Positions 53,425 through 64,000 of a stretch of DNA of 64,000 nt are shown here, piece by piece (the stretch's first letter is position 1; each line of letters opens with the position of its first letter). The notes below the pieces were generated by a model. The model was not told where the DNA came from. It was given only the letters and a program-made list of their open reading frames with translations, and did not search any database. The DNA is taken from assembly GCA_949316235.1 (NCBI GenBank), contig OX438744.1, forward strand, positions 2,232,001-2,296,000. The letters run 5' to 3'. This stretch comes from Oegoconia quadripuncta. Taxonomy: Eukaryota; Arthropoda; Insecta; Lepidoptera; Autostichidae. Made by a program: the position numbers and the translations under genes.

Positions 53425-53530
53425 TAGCGTACCGAAAAAGTAATGATATCCGTAGCGACGCGTATAGCTTCAAGCTACGGTTCGTAGACAAACGTAGCAA
53501 TTATCTAGAAAGATAACTACGATACTGCTC
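53425..53530. repeat. 'ctacg' palindromic-cluster repeat
   Basis: 'cgtagcgacgcgtatagc', 'aagctacggttcgtagac', 'aacgtagcaatt' and 'ctacgatactgctctacg' echo the 'gctacgttcgtctacggacc' block of the 231-bp unit in inverted order. Confidence 0.4.
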
Positions 53531-53714
53531 TACGATTTGGTGAATTATTGTCAAGACCTCTGGTGTAAAAACAAAAGGATATTATCATCCTCGGCTATAT
53601 TACCGTCAATTCACCAATTGGATTGGATTGGAATTAACAAAACATACAAGGAAGGCGTCACCACATGTACTAAGCTGACGCAATACATTCTCGGGTTCCT
53701 CGTCAAGGGTAGTG

Positions 53715-53815
53715 AGTATCTTTAGAATGAATATGCATTTACTGCGATCGCGTTGTGTCTTCGGCTACATCGTCACGATTCATTAGTTGAGATGATGAAA
53801 CGCGTTTCTAGTTCG
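53715..53815 (+). pseudogene. LINE-zeta C-terminal fragment
   Basis: 'tctttagaatgaatatgcat', 'ttactgcgatcgcgttgtg', 'cggctacatcgtcacgattc' correspond to FKSRVNRHLLRSR...SATSSR with a frameshift. Confidence 0.55.
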
Positions 53816-53880
53816 CCGTTTTTTTAGGATTCCGTATCTCTAACAGCTAGGCAAGATAAACCACAAAACACGACAGCGAA

Positions 53881-53928
53881 TTTTTAAATATTCGCCTTGC
53901 TATAAATAGCAAGGCGAATATTTAAAAA
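53881..53928. repeat. Perfect hairpin: 22-bp arms, 4-nt loop
   Basis: 53881-53902 and 53907-53928 are exact reverse complements around 'taaa'. The arm reads tttttaaatattcgccttgc, then ta. It resembles the SINE-B segment 'ttttaaatgtccgcctggct', and SINE-B sequence continues to the right, so it looks like a local inverted duplication within a SINE-B. Confidence 0.9.
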
Positions 53929-53929
53929 C

Positions 53930-54030
53930 CACCATCTTACAAATCTAAGTAACCTTCCATCTTTGGCCTCATCTTCACTTCGTGTGATTGAGGTCAAGTG
54001 CTAACCCGTTGTGCATACAAAAAAAATATC
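53930..54030 (+). mobile_element. SINE-B with internal deletion
   Basis: 'accaccatcttacaaatct' is joined to 'aaccttccatctttggcctc', skipping about 100 bp. It ends 'cgttgtgcatacaaaaaaaa'. Confidence 0.7.
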
Positions 54031-55240
54031 AGATAAAAAAAATTTATAAAAAAATTTACATTTCTAGTCTCGATATCCGTGGTATGGACTGACACCATTA
54101 GGTTTGTACGGAAACGTATGCTAACTCTCAGTCGATAAAGTGCAAATACGGTTGCAGCACTTAAGCATGCAGATTGCTTCTCGAGCGACAGTTCTTCACC
54201 GCAATCGGTTACAGTTATTTAGTATCCTTCAAAAGGCGATGGCGATAGCGAAGGACATAAATAAGATATAACTTCCACGAAGCTAAAAAGGACTTTATTA
54301 TGCACGCGCAAATTTTTCTCCCGTCAAAGTAACATCAATCGCCAAATTACCCGCTAAAATGCTTTCGGACTACCTACATAACGTAATAGACCTATATTTC
54401 TATTTTAGGCCAATGTTTTCATTTTAGAATTTTTAAAGAAGTCCGCTTAATGTTCGACCTCCTGATGGTGAGCGAGGAAGGTCGAAGGTTAAGTGAGTAA
54501 AAAGGTTAAACAGGTAAAAAGGTGGCCTATTTGCTTTGGACTCGAAGACCCTAGATTACTCGTTTAAAAAGCGAAATCCTTGTAAAAATATTTAAAGAAA
54601 ATTTTGTTCCATAGAGCACTTCGGTAAGTCATGTTTATATTGTTAGTTCATATTACCTAACGTTATCAAGGGCTATGCTTCAATGTTAATAATGTCGATT
54701 TGTCAATATTTGTGTTTTGAAAAATTTGCGTCATTATTGAAACAACATTCTATCCAATCATTCTCAATCATTCAATCATTCTATAAAAATCATTCTATAA
54801 AATCGTAAATCAGTCTTGCTTGAGAAAGTATCCTTAAGAGTTCCTCGTACATTTTTCCGTTTAAAATTTTCATTTCAAAATTCAGTTTGTAAAACTAACT
54901 ACGTCATGAATACTTACTTTAATCGCTCTGTCCTTGGGCAAATTTAGAAATGAGGTGCGGAGAAAATTGTTTTAGTAATAAGTTATTATTTGCACATAAT
55001 TGTATTAATAAGCATCTTACTTTGTATTTGAATTATGTAACATCAAGTAATTTAAGTGCAATAATTAAGTTTTTGTTTTCTATTGAGCTCACACAAAAAT
55101 TAATTGGAATAAGAAACTGTGGAACTCGACGTCTATTACTATATAATATTAGTTATGTAATGTCGATATATGACTGTTTGTTTCCCAAATAAATAAAATA
55201 AAAAAAAATAAAAATAAAACATTCGGTTCACTTTATAAAA
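54031..55240. other. No gene seen
   Basis: A GGTCGAAGG/GGTCGA pair near 54456-54490 and a run of 'aaaaggttaaacaggtaaaa' (54500-54522) are the only structure. An 80-codon ORF at 54950-55192 has no recognised motif. Confidence 0.3.
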
Positions 55241-55244
55241 CATA

Positions 55245-55400
55245 CAGAAATACACACGTGACAGGGAGTGAGCTTATCGCCGTTGAATTGTGTAAATCTA
55301 TAGATGATTTTTGGTGTAAAGTCCCTTAGTCGCCTTTAACAACACCCACGGGAAGAGACGGGTTGGTTCTATTCTATTTGAGTGCTAAAACGGCACATTT
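55245..55400 (+). repeat. Repeat E, 3' half
   Basis: 'acacacgtgacagggagtga' through 'cgcctttaacaacacccacg' and 'ggaagagacgggttgg'. Confidence 0.6.
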
Positions 55401-55411
55401 GTGTTATATTA

Positions 55412-55500
55412 ACGATCTAATATCCATAGTATAAGCCTGGTTGCTTTGTGTGCAACTAGATGGCGCTGTATATATGTGCAAAGATATTTACTATTACTTC
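55412..55500 (+). mobile_element. SINE-A, 3' part
   Basis: 'tctaatatccatagtataag', 'aactagatggcgctgtat', 'gtgcaaagatatttac'. A (TG)n microsatellite follows at 55596-55614. Confidence 0.65.
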
Positions 55501-55869
55501 TTATATATTTCATTTAATTTGATGGGAAACCAGACATGCATGCGCTGCAAGGAGTCTTCTCTACACGCCGTGTAAAGTTACTGAATTTCATTTTGTGTGT
55601 GTGTGTGTGTGTGTAGCGTTTAATATTAATTTACACCAGGAGCGCATACATCAAAGGGTATTTAACTCAAATATTAACTACCTGTCAAGGCGTCTGAACT
55701 CGACGCACTGGCAACTATGCTGATTATATTTCGACTAATTAATCTAAAATCTGCCCTGAGGCTGGCTGGCACACGTCTGGGGAGTTTAGAGAAAGCTATT
55801 GTGATGAATACGGGCATATTCGATCATTGATATTCTTTAGAGTATATACCAAGTTCTATGCAAGTTTAC

Positions 55870-56005
55870 ATCAATCAATAAATCAATAATGTTTTATTTT
55901 CATAAGACAAAAGTTACACTTGAAAATAGTAAATTTTTGAAGTTACCAGTCGTTCAGAATTTACAGTCCTCCTTTGAGAATAAGCCCATGAAACTCACAT
56001 GTTGG
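55870..56005 (-). mobile_element. LINE-gamma tail, diverged
   Basis: 'tcaatcaataaatcaataat' tail, 'gttttattttcataagaca', 'aataagcccatgaaactcac'. Confidence 0.5.
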
Positions 56006-56007
56006 TC

Positions 56008-56248
56008 TTTTTTTTTTATTCACAACAAGTTAGTACTTGATCTCAATCACACCTGATGTTAAGTGAAGATGAGGCCGAAGGTGGAAGCGTACTGACACGG
56101 AAATCCAAATAATTTGGGGAACTGGCTATCTTATCTCTGACAACCGGAACACAACAATGCTATTAACATTGCTGTTTGGCGGCAGATTTAGATAAGATGG
56201 TGGTAGCTAGCCAGGCGGACATTTAAAATGCCCTATCACCAACCAATG
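56008..56248 (-). mobile_element. SINE-B, head lost
   Basis: Poly-A end at 56008, the body intact to 'accaaccaatgg'. Inserted just inside the LINE-gamma tail. Confidence 0.8.
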
Positions 56249-56930
56249 GTGTTTTTATATGTTCGATAGGGATATTTTATTGTATTACCACAAATTGGAG
56301 AAAGCGAAGATTGTTGGGAAACCTGACGGTAAATAAGATGTTCGTGCCATCATTTTTAATAGACTTCAACAAAGAGAGAGTATTCAAAAGCATCTAAATA
56401 CCTAATTGTGTCTGTCTACGCCAAAAAATGGAATAGTTTATCTATGTCCATTTTTATTTATTAATATGGTAATAGTCATAACATTCACGCATACCAACAT
56501 TCACCCGCACACTTTTTCCCTTTTCTGCTTCCTGTCCGCTTTCTAACTGTTGGAATATGGCCGTCGCACGCGCAGCGCATTCTCGAGACGCTCTCGCTTA
56601 AAACGGAAATTAATCATAAAACATTAGTGAAACTTCATGAACAAACTGTCTACACGGATTACCATGCGATTAACGACTTGGAGGCCATCACCTCGTGGTC
56701 ACAAGGTACCGCTTTTCGCAACCGTTAGCCAGTATCAAAAAGAACAATAGAATAACATATATACTTAACTAACATATATAAACACCTGCTTTCGTAAATA
56801 AAATCCATTTTCCAAACGCCATTTCAGCCATTTTTTGGCTATATAACAAAAGACGCATAAACATAGTTCTATTATTTTAAACATACTTCAAAGCCTTCTT
56901 GTGTTGTTCTTACAGAGTCCAATGATAACG
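56249..56930. other. No gene seen
   Basis: Single-copy-looking DNA. Two blocks of mild CG richness (56560-56600 and 56670-56710) hold no ORF. Confidence 0.3.
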
Positions 56931-57252
56931 TTATGATCATCATCATCAGCCCGTAAACATCCCACTGCAGGGATATAGGCCTTTCCTCGTCTATGAGGGA
57001 GTATGGGCCATAGTCCACCACGCTGGCCCAATGCGGGTTGGGGACTTCACATGCCTTTGAATTTTTATTTCTCAGCCATGCAAGTTTACTCATGATGTTT
57101 TCCTTCACAGTTTAAGAGCAGTCGGATAAATGCACATAAAGTAATTAAATTAAATTTAAAAACTCATTGGTACATTGGCTGCCTGGGAATTGAAACCGGA
57201 CCTCCTAAATTGGGAGACCGCGTCTTAACCGCATAGCCACCGATGCTCGTTT
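56931..57252 (-). mobile_element. SINE-C, full length with tRNA-like head
   Basis: The minus strand starts 'gagcatcggtggctatgcgg' (A-box-like) and 'gtccggtttcaattcccagg' (B-box-like). The body has 'ggaaaacatcatgag' and ends 'tgggatgtttacgggctgat' then (gat)n at 56936-56948. Confidence 0.75.
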
Positions 57253-57274
57253 TTTTTTCTTAGGGATAACGGAC

Positions 57275-57565
57275 GACGACCTGTTTGGTGTAGTGGTTAG
57301 ATACTCTGCTGCTATACCAAAAGGTCGCGGCTTCGAATCCCGCTAGGGAGATATGTTTGTATGATGAATACAGACATTGTGTTCCCGAGATATGGATGTT
57401 TTTCATTTATATATATATATATATATATGTATTTATTTACAAAAAAAAAGTATTTGTGTAGTTTATCAACCATCTGGTATCCATAATACAAGCCTAGTTG
57501 CTTAGTGTGGAACTAGATGGCGCTGTGTGTATGTGCAAAGATATTTAATTTTTATTATTTATTTA
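57275..57565 (+). mobile_element. SINE-A, full length
   Basis: Head 'gacgacctgtttggtgtagt', B-box GGCTTCGAATCCC with one substitution, an (AT)n expansion at 57410-57428 in the middle and the (TATT)n end. It has a 'tgtggaactagatggcgctg' block. Confidence 0.9.
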
Positions 57566-58107
57566 TAACAACAGCTTACAACATAGATGATATTTCAAAG
57601 AAGGTATTAACAAAGTAAAAAGCCAATATCCACCAAGAAATATCGTTATATCTAATGCAATTCACCAATAATTTTAATTACACACAATCCATATTGCTCT
57701 ATGTTAAATTAATATTGGTGATAGTTGGTATTACAAAGAGATTCATCACGTGAATTAATAATTAATATGTCATGCGCAGGTTCGCCTCATGAACGCTCAA
57801 TGTTGTAATTAATTATTGACCGTTGTAATAAGGTACATGCAATTCTCTTGCTGCTAAATACTGCGAATTATAAAATGCATTATATCCTAATTTTATCTGT
57901 AGATAAAGGAAAGAAAGAAAAACCATTTATTCAGATTACATTGTCCATGTGTATACGAATTTGTTACATTGAAACAATAATGCTGGACATAATAATGCAA
58001 GCTGAAGTAGGTACCAGCTCAGCACAATGCCGTGGTATTAACCAAAGCGGTGATTTTCAGTTGATACAACAATAATTAAACAACAAATGAAATAATCAAC
58101 TTCATGA
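57566..58107. other. No gene seen
   Basis: AT-rich sequence. A 75-codon ORF at 57848-58075 has no motif. Confidence 0.3.
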
Positions 58108-58330
58108 TGTACAATACAATACAATACAAATACATTTTATTGCACAACAGATAAGAAAATACAGTTTCAGAAAAGTGGTAAGAATAGAATGTACAATTTG
58201 GCGACCTTATCACTAAGAGCGATCTCTTCCAGGCAACCTTTGGGTATAAGGACAGTACATTTGAAATAGGTGGGTTGTGCGGTATTAAATAGGGATGCAG
58301 ATACAAACTACGTGAATACATTTCATATAT
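58108..58330 (-). mobile_element. LINE-delta 3' end
   Basis: Five-base 'acaat' tail units (58111-58128), 'cattttattgcacaac', 'gcgatctcttccaggcaacc'. 58331-58715 is AT-rich without other features. Confidence 0.7.
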
Positions 58331-58719
58331 TTACATACACATACATACATAGATCAATGGACAAATATACCTATTTAAACATAACATTTATAAAATAGCA
58401 ACAAAATACAAACGTAAATATATAGGTGGACCAAAAATAAATATTTATTGATATATAAAATAATAATAATAAGCGACAACAGGATTGTGCTAAGGTATAG
58501 AGAGAAGCTAAGAAGAGAACACAGATTAAAGCACCAGGAAATGCTCCTTGACGGCGGCTTAATACATTTACATATATTTTTGTACATAATTAACAGGAGA
58601 TTAGTTAAATAAGCTTGTTATTAATAATACTACTCTCGTTCCATTCAACAAATCTTTATTTGCTTTATTTTGTAGGGAATGAACATATCAGAGAAAGTCT
58701 GAAGGTTCCACCAATAACG

Positions 58720-58917
58720 AAAAGTTGAGGAGAAATAAGTTAGCATGGTTTGGGCACATTATGAGGAAGGATGAAAGACACGTAACGAGACTAGTGCTAA
58801 GTATGAATGTGGATGGATACAGAGGTAGAGGTAGACCGAAGAAGGTGTGGATAGACTGCGTGAGGAATGCTTTGTGTGTGAACGGGGTGAGAACGGAGAT
58901 GACTGCTGATATAATAA
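58720..58917 (+). pseudogene. LINE ORF2 C-terminal fragment (WFGHIMRKDE...GRGRPKK)
   Basis: Plus frame: LRRNKLAWFGHIMRKDERHV, TRLVLSMNVDGYRGRGRPKK, VWIDCVRNALCVNG, VRTEMTADI. The W.GH..R.de and GrGRPKkrW.DCv signature ends many insect LINE ORF2s (family knowledge). It is cut by the SINE-A tail at 58915 before its normal end. Confidence 0.75.
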
Positions 58918-59185
58918 ATAAATAAATATCCTTAGACTTACACACAGCGCCATCTAGTTCCACAGTAAGCAACTATAAGCTTGTGTTGTGGATACCAGAT
59001 GGTTGATATATTACATAAATACATTTTTTTTTTGTAAATAAATACTTATTATAAATGAAAACAACCATAACTCGGGTACACATGTCCGTATTCATCACAT
59101 AAACATATGCCCCTAGTGGGATTCGAACCCGCAACCTTTTGGTATAGTGGTCAGAGTTGCTAACCACTACACCAAACAGGTCGTT
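58915..59185 (-). mobile_element. SINE-A, full length
   Basis: Tail of (aata)n at 58915-58927, head at 59185. The B-box CGGGTTCGAATCCCA carries one change. Inserted into the LINE fragment above. Confidence 0.9.
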
Positions 59186-59336
59186 TATACTTATTATTAT
59201 CGTGATATGATACTTATATATTCATTTGTGTGTCAATATATCTACAATAGATAGATATGTATTTAAATATTAGTTAAGAAAGCACTACAATTATATTAAG
59301 TAAAAAATAGATGTTCATGAGTAGTTGATATGGAGA

Positions 59337-59530
59337 GTTGTTAATATTAAGTAGTACAGTGGCACCACTCTGCTTTTCGGCTCCACAGATAACCAGCGTC
59401 GTGGATGCTCCAACCCGCACGTGCTGAGTGAAGACCTTTTTGGATTTCGTATATTGTAAACTTTTGTATAAAATACTCTTCTAACAGAAATCCAAATAAA
59501 TACTTTTCTTTCTTTCTTTCTTCTTTCTGA
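59337..59530 (+). repeat. Repeat F copy 2
   Basis: 'attaagtagtacagtggcac' through 'agaaatccaaataaatac', with an AATAAA-like end and a (CTTT)n tail at 59500-59522. Some substitutions distinguish it from 37066-37255. Confidence 0.65.
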
Positions 59531-59741
59531 TAGAGGAGAGTGGAAGAGGAAGATATGTTGTGTCGACCCCACCTTGAGTGGGATAAGGGTAGGAAAATGA
59601 TGACATGGTCTTACTTAAAGACAGTGCTCCACAAAACCGTTTGCATATTTTTTTGTGCTGTAGTTCGACTCTCACAAAAAAGCTATGTTACCAAGTGACA
59701 ATGTGGATGTCGACGTATGTATTGAATAAGTATTTACATCT

Positions 59742-60030
59742 GACGACCTGTTTGGTGTAGTGGTTAGCAACTCTAACCACTATACCAAAAGGTTGCAGGT
59801 TCGAATCCCGCTAGGGGCATATGTTTGTATGATGAATACGGAGATGTGTACCCGAGTTATGGATGTTTTCATTTACAATAAGTATTTATTTACAAAAAAA
59901 AATGTATTTATGTAGTATATCAACCATCTGGTTTCCACAACACAAGCCTATAGTTGCTTACTGTGGAATTAGATGGCGCTGTGTGTATGTCTAAGGATAT
60001 TTATTTGTTTATTATTTATTTATTACATAG
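59742..60030 (+). mobile_element. SINE-A, full length
   Basis: All parts are present: head, 'caggttcgaatcccgctagg', 'gatgaatacgg', the middle poly-A, 'tggcgctgtgtgtatgtcta' and a (ttat)n end. It serves well as the family reference. Confidence 0.9.
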
Positions 60031-60420
60031 AACTTACCTAGGTTATCTTAAGATATTTTTTAGTATATTGTACCTGTCGAACAAATATCTTTCTAACAAA
60101 TACTATGTCTACCATATACCATAGTATATGTATTTAGAAATAAAACATAGACTATTAGATTAACATTATCACTGTTAATTTCGTTGCAGCAGAGTAATTA
60201 TGTATGTAAAGAAATCGATCAATAACTTCTTTAAATTTATGAATAATTTCACGGCTCAATAAAGTAGCCATTGATTATTTTTCTAGGAAATTGTTTTAGG
60301 AGATCTTAGTATCTTCAACAACGCAATGAAGTTCACAGTGGTAACTTTAATTTAATATTGTAGGTTTTATAACAAAATACCTATACTATACCTAAACCAA
60401 TCTACACAATGGTAAGAAAA
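60031..60420. other. No gene seen
   Basis: AT-rich sequence. The 'ctaccatataccatagtata' area at 60110-60128 folds on itself. Confidence 0.3.
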
Positions 60421-60424
60421 CATT

Positions 60425-60560
60425 TTTTCCTGAATCCTACAACCTTGGGATCTTCAAGAGCAGGGTGAATAGGCATCTACTGAGATCGCGTGCTTCATCT
60501 TCGGCCACATCATCACGTCCCATCAGGTGTGATTGTGGTCATATCCAGTTAACGAAAAAA
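60425..60560 (+). pseudogene. LINE-zeta C-terminus
   Basis: Reads ESYNLGIFKSRVNRHLLRSR, then ASSSATSSRPIRCDCG, ending at a poly-A (60555-60564). The usual stop TGA is changed to TGT, so the frame reads on a few codons. Confidence 0.75.
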
Positions 60561-60575
60561 AAAAATCATTCCAAT

Positions 60576-60760
60576 AGTTTTTTTTTTTTTTATATGAGAG
60601 GGCGGCAAACGAGCACGCGGGTCACCTGATGGAAAGCAATCACCGCCGCCCATGGAGACCCGCAAAACCAAAAGGGTCACAGATGCGTTGCCGGCCTTTG
60701 AGGAAGGTGTAGGCTCGTTTCTTGAAGGTTCCAATGTCGTACTCGTTCGGGAATACGTTC
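60576..60760 (-). pseudogene. LINE-epsilon tail, 5'-truncated
   Basis: Poly-A at 60579-60591, 'gggcggcaaacgagcacgcg', and [20 protein letters not shown] codons on the minus strand. It sits back to back with LINE-zeta, tails facing each other. Confidence 0.8.
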
Positions 60761-61550
60761 TCAAAAACATAATTTTCTCATACAAAAACAGTCTCACAAC
60801 CTATATTATCGACGTCAAATATTTACGTGTGTTTCGGATGTAGCCAGTGATCATATTCATTCCGAATCTCAAACCAAACATTTCCAACACGCGGTGTTGG
60901 ATTTACAATAAACAATTCATAATTTCCTGTTAACTGTACACACAGTCATGGCGATTGTGGATATATTATTCGAGCCATGGTTAACGTTGCTAATTGATTA
61001 AATTTAATCAACATGTAAACCGTGCGGTTGCAAGGACTATTGGTATACCACAGCGAAATACGACTCAGTGAACCGGCGCGTGATTGGCGTTGCGACAAAA
61101 TTAATGTCAACATTATTAATAAAGGCAATTATCCAGCAATTAACCGGCTTCGTGACTTAATAATCATATCGTCGGTCCAATCACGAAGTGGCGTATCTGA
61201 CTATTCATCGATTTTGAGTTAAACCTGATACAAATGTTTTATTATATCACGAAAGGGCATACCAATAATCCTTACAGAATTAAATACAAGCCGTTACGAA
61301 GCGACCTAACTAAGTTTTCTTCTAGTTTGAAAACATCGAATAGACGTATCGATGTAAGTTATACGATAATAAATTTTTCGCGAAGAGGCGTAATTTACAC
61401 GAGCAATACGAAATACAGCTATGAAAATATAGTAAAACCCCTAAGAAATCAATTTATTATAACATGTAGATAAATCAAATCAACTAGGTATGTTTAAACA
61501 AAAAAAAAATATTCTATCAAACGTTGCCCCCTCGTCTAACCTGTCCCCTC
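60761..61550. other. No recognised feature
   Basis: Non-repetitive-looking sequence with two small ORFs (60 aa minus at 60946-61128; 79 aa plus at 61234-61473, FYYITKGHTNNPYRIKYKPL...). Neither is recognised. The slightly higher GC of 61020-61200 makes it the best candidate, after 14303, for non-transposon sequence. Confidence 0.3.
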
Positions 61551-61553
61551 ATT

Positions 61554-61821
61554 TAATAAATAAATATCGTTAGACATACACACAGCGCCATCTAGTTCCA
61601 CAGTAAACAACTATAAGCTTGTGTTGTGGATACCAGATGGTTAATATACTACATAAATACATTTTTTTTGTAAATAAATACTTATTATCAATGAAAACAT
61701 CCATAATTCGGGTACAGATGTCCGTATTCATCACACAAACATATGCCCCTAGCGGGATTCGAACCCGCAACCTTTTGGTATAGTGGTCAGAGTTGCTAAC
61801 CACTACACCAAACAGGTCGTC
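61554..61821 (-). mobile_element. SINE-A, full length
   Basis: Tail (aaat)n at 61554-61566, head 'gacgacctgtttggtgtagt' at 61821 downward, B-box GGGTTCGAATCCCGC intact. Confidence 0.9.
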
Positions 61822-62244
61822 ATTTAATATTAATTATAAAAAATCGCACTCTAATAGGACCACTCATTACTGAGATACAGCCAGATAACTGAACACAAAC
61901 ACTCACAAAACGCCCTGAAACAAAAAACACAAAACAGCCAGAAATGAATTCATTTGAAACTTTGCTATAATTTCATACTAACTTTTGGAATGCCAACAAT
62001 GCGTGGGCAACTTTCGAACTTGTAAATCACGTTATCCATTTTACTGTTATCTGATTATTAACGAATGTTATGAGGAACTAATCAAATTTGAAACTATACA
62101 AGTTGACTAACCAATGAGGGGGCGTACATAAACTGTCTATTTATGAAGGGGAATAAAGTTGTTCGGTTGCTTTAGATTAAATATGCCACCAGGGTAACTG
62201 TTCGAGCTAATAGCCATGTAGTCGATTTATTAAATAATATTTTT
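61822..62244. other. No gene seen
   Basis: No repeat match; short AT-rich ORFs only. Confidence 0.3.
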
Positions 62245-62285
62245 TTTATGCACAGCGGGTTGGTACTTGACCTCAATCACATTAA
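62245..62285 (-). mobile_element. SINE-B stub
   Basis: Only the last 40 bp: 'ttttttttatgcacagcggg', then 'gacctcaatcaca'. Confidence 0.65.
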
Positions 62286-62321
62286 ATTAACCGAATTAAA
62301 AGGAACTAACAATAGTCAAAA

Positions 62322-62735
62322 AAGTGTTTATTTAGTAGGTGCACAGGGTTCACTTATACTAATAAGGTTTCACATTTTTTAAGCTAATGCTTGTTCAAAA
62401 GCAATTTTTCCTTGAGAAGAACAAGCAAGAAACTCGAAGGGTTGCTCTCTTAAAACTGATTTTTATATTACACAAAAGCACAATAATATTTCATCTAAAC
62501 AAGCTGGTTATGTCCACGGCTAACTATAATCTAAATAGTCTGATATTTTATTATGCTTTTTCAATAATTTTCCGTTTTAAAAGTATCTTTAAAGTTATTG
62601 AAAGGTGATTTTGTATATCAACGGGAACCATTATTGAAAAAAACATGCATAGCCCTCTGAATGAATTTCTGATTTTGCGGAGTCTGCTTAGATGAATTGC
62701 AAGTTTATCTTTATTTCTTCTATTTTTCCTGAATG
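62322..62735 (-). pseudogene. LINE-beta 3' end
   Basis: 'gtgtttatttagtaggtgca', 'gaacaagcaagaaactcg' and the ORF-end zone up to 'agaaataaagataaacttgc' on the minus strand. The protein frame is broken. Confidence 0.7.
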
Positions 62736-62784
62736 ATGCTATATATTTATTTATACTTATATATTTATAAAATTAATATATAGT

Positions 62785-63245
62785 GACGACCTGTTGGGTG
62801 GAGTAGTTAGAAACTTTGCTGCTATACCAAAAGCTCGTGGGTACGAATCCCGCTAAGAGCATATGTTTGTATAATGAATACTAGACATGTTTATTTATTT
62901 TATTTATTTAACACTTTATTGTATATAAGCATACACGTCAAACAAAACAAAAAAAACAGGGGAATATTAAAATATACAAAAGGCGAGCTTATCTCTATAA
63001 GAGATCTCTTCCAGCAAACCTCAGTAAGGAGACAAATAGATGAGGTAACGTAAAAGTAGACAGCGAGTACACTTACAAAAACAGTAGTTATAAACAATGT
63101 TTTTCATTTATATATGTATTTATTTACAAAAAAAAATGTATTTGTGTAGTTTATCAACTATCTGGTATCCATAAAACAAGCCTAGTCGCTTAGTGTGGAA
63201 TTAGATGGCGCTTTGTGTATGTGCAAAGATATTTATTTATATTTA
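62785..63245 (+). mobile_element. SINE-A split by LINE-delta
   Basis: 62785-62886 (head, 'ctgttgggtggagtagttag') and 63098-63245 ('atgtttttcatttatat' to the (tatt)n end) belong to it. Confidence 0.8.
62887..63097 (-). mobile_element. LINE-delta tail nested in SINE-A
   Basis: 'tttatttattttatttattt' tail, 'aacactttattgtatataag', 'tctataagagatctcttcca'. It interrupts at 'actagacatg', and 'caatg' precedes the resumed SINE. Confidence 0.65.
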
Positions 63246-63329
63246 AATACTGAAATAGTTATTTTTATGATATCATGATTTTCTATGATAGTATTGTTTG
63301 GTTTCGGCTGTTTGAGATAATACATCAAA

Positions 63330-63435
63330 TCTCCCAAAACAGGTGATCCGGGTAAGCGACCTGCTACCTTCAGCCCCATTTCACTCCGCGTCATTATGAT
63401 TGAGGTCAATCCTTAACCCGTTGGGCATAAAAATT
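63330..63435 (+). mobile_element. SINE-B remnant
   Basis: 'ctaccttcagccccatttca', 'atgattgaggtcaatcctta', 'cccgttgggcataaaaat'. Confidence 0.55.
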
Positions 63436-63744
63436 TACGAACTGCTGATAAAATAAAAAGAACAATCCCAAATCAAATTATTTGCCACAGGATTTAAAAG
63501 ATATTCGCAGTTCCGTGTTTTGTAAACGTCACCTCAAAAGTAACATGCAGATTTTGATTAGTTGTGTTGAGTGGGTTAGTCTCAATTTAATAAACGTGTT
63601 ACATGTTTGTCATCGGAATGACAAACAGCGGGAATCTTTAGCATTTAAGGGGGGAATAGTTAATGACCTCGTTATATAAAGAAATCCTTATAGGATCACT
63701 TCGTTGTACGTGTACCTACCTCTCAAAACTTTCTTTTAAATCGA
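63436..63744. other. No feature seen
   Basis: AT-rich; a 65-codon plus ORF (63482-63679) without a motif. Confidence 0.3.
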
Positions 63745-63850
63745 CTGGCCTTACGTTAGGCTATTCCCACCTAATGGACGATGTGGTCGAAGACGATGGA
63801 TGTAATCTCAGTAAATGCCTATTAAGCTCTTGATGATCCCGATATTGTAT
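63745..63850 (-). pseudogene. LINE-zeta C-terminal fragment
   Basis: The minus strand reads 'gggatcatcaagagcttaat', 'aggcatttactgagattac' and 'ccatcgtcttcgaccacatc', parallel to 60440-60510, decayed. Confidence 0.5.
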
Positions 63851-64000
63851 CCTAATATCGGGTAGGAAAAAAAAATAGGGCATAATAGGTAAGTGAAACA
63901 GTGTTCAATTCATTCAAATTCAAAATTCGTTTTCGTTTCGTTGATAATTTTTAAACATTCGTTGCGGGTTGGGTTATTTAAAGTGTATAATTAAATAATA

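Noticed and set aside
61234..61473. 79-codon plus ORF (FYYITKGHTNNPY...)
   Set aside because: No known domain or splice signal; retained only as part of an uncharacterised stretch.

Overview
The window reads as non-coding, repeat-saturated DNA from an insect, most likely a moth or butterfly. It is AT-rich and has almost no long open reading frames outside transposons. It carries many tRNA-derived SINEs, LINE 3' ends with short-repeat tails, Helitron-like repeats beginning TCCCAAC/TCTAAC and ending CTAG, a mariner element and R1-, RTE-, CR1/L2- and jockey-like fragments. The lepidopteran assignment is an inference from these repeat types; no species is claimed.

Family names used below are local labels. 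SINE-A has a tRNA-like head (gacgacctgtttggtgtagt, then GGTTCGAATCC) and a (TATT)n tail. SINE-B starts gcctccgtggctcaatgt and ends cgttgtgcataaaaa. SINE-C has an opposite-strand tRNA-like head ending in an inner 'cccactgcaggga' block. LINE-alpha has a TTGAAGTT-type tail, LINE-beta ends acaaaataaagcattttttg, LINE-gamma ends aaataaaacatttttgattt, and LINE-delta has an ATTGT-type tail. LINE-epsilon and LINE-zeta keep jockey-like ORF2 C-termini (LWNxLP...FKKR and VWNSLP...FKSRVNRHLLG). MITE-T is a TA-flanked 440-bp element, MITE-H a longer-TIR element, and repeats E, F and G are unclassified.

Layout. 1-14 kb holds repeat G, LINE tails, a 919-bp DNA element with about 175-bp inverted ends and a transposase-like HTH ORF (4198-5116), an LTR/primer-binding-site remnant with a GTGCGACA minisatellite (9.1-9.85 kb), a perfect 231-bp tandem duplication (11203-11664) and a nested MITE-H. 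The only candidate host coding exon is at 14303-14495 (+): a signal-peptide start followed by a splice-donor-like AG|GTAGGT. 15-34 kb is layered SINE, LINE, MITE-T and Helitron DNA with RTE and R1 remnants. 34-41 kb is similar and contains a perfect 36-bp palindrome (38284-38319). The two largest coding units are selfish. A 5'-truncated CR1/L2-like LINE (41806-45475, TSD TATGT) has a near-complete ORF2 broken by one TAG. A complete mariner (48832-50150) has an uninterrupted 357-aa transposase, but its third catalytic residue is Glu instead of Asp. 50-64 kb is again SINEs and LINE tails with a perfect 22-bp-arm hairpin at 53881-53928.

The genes do not form an operon or pathway. The visible logic is transposon succession: several insertions sit inside others with target duplications or clean junctions, giving relative ages. 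The window probably lies in an intron or between genes.
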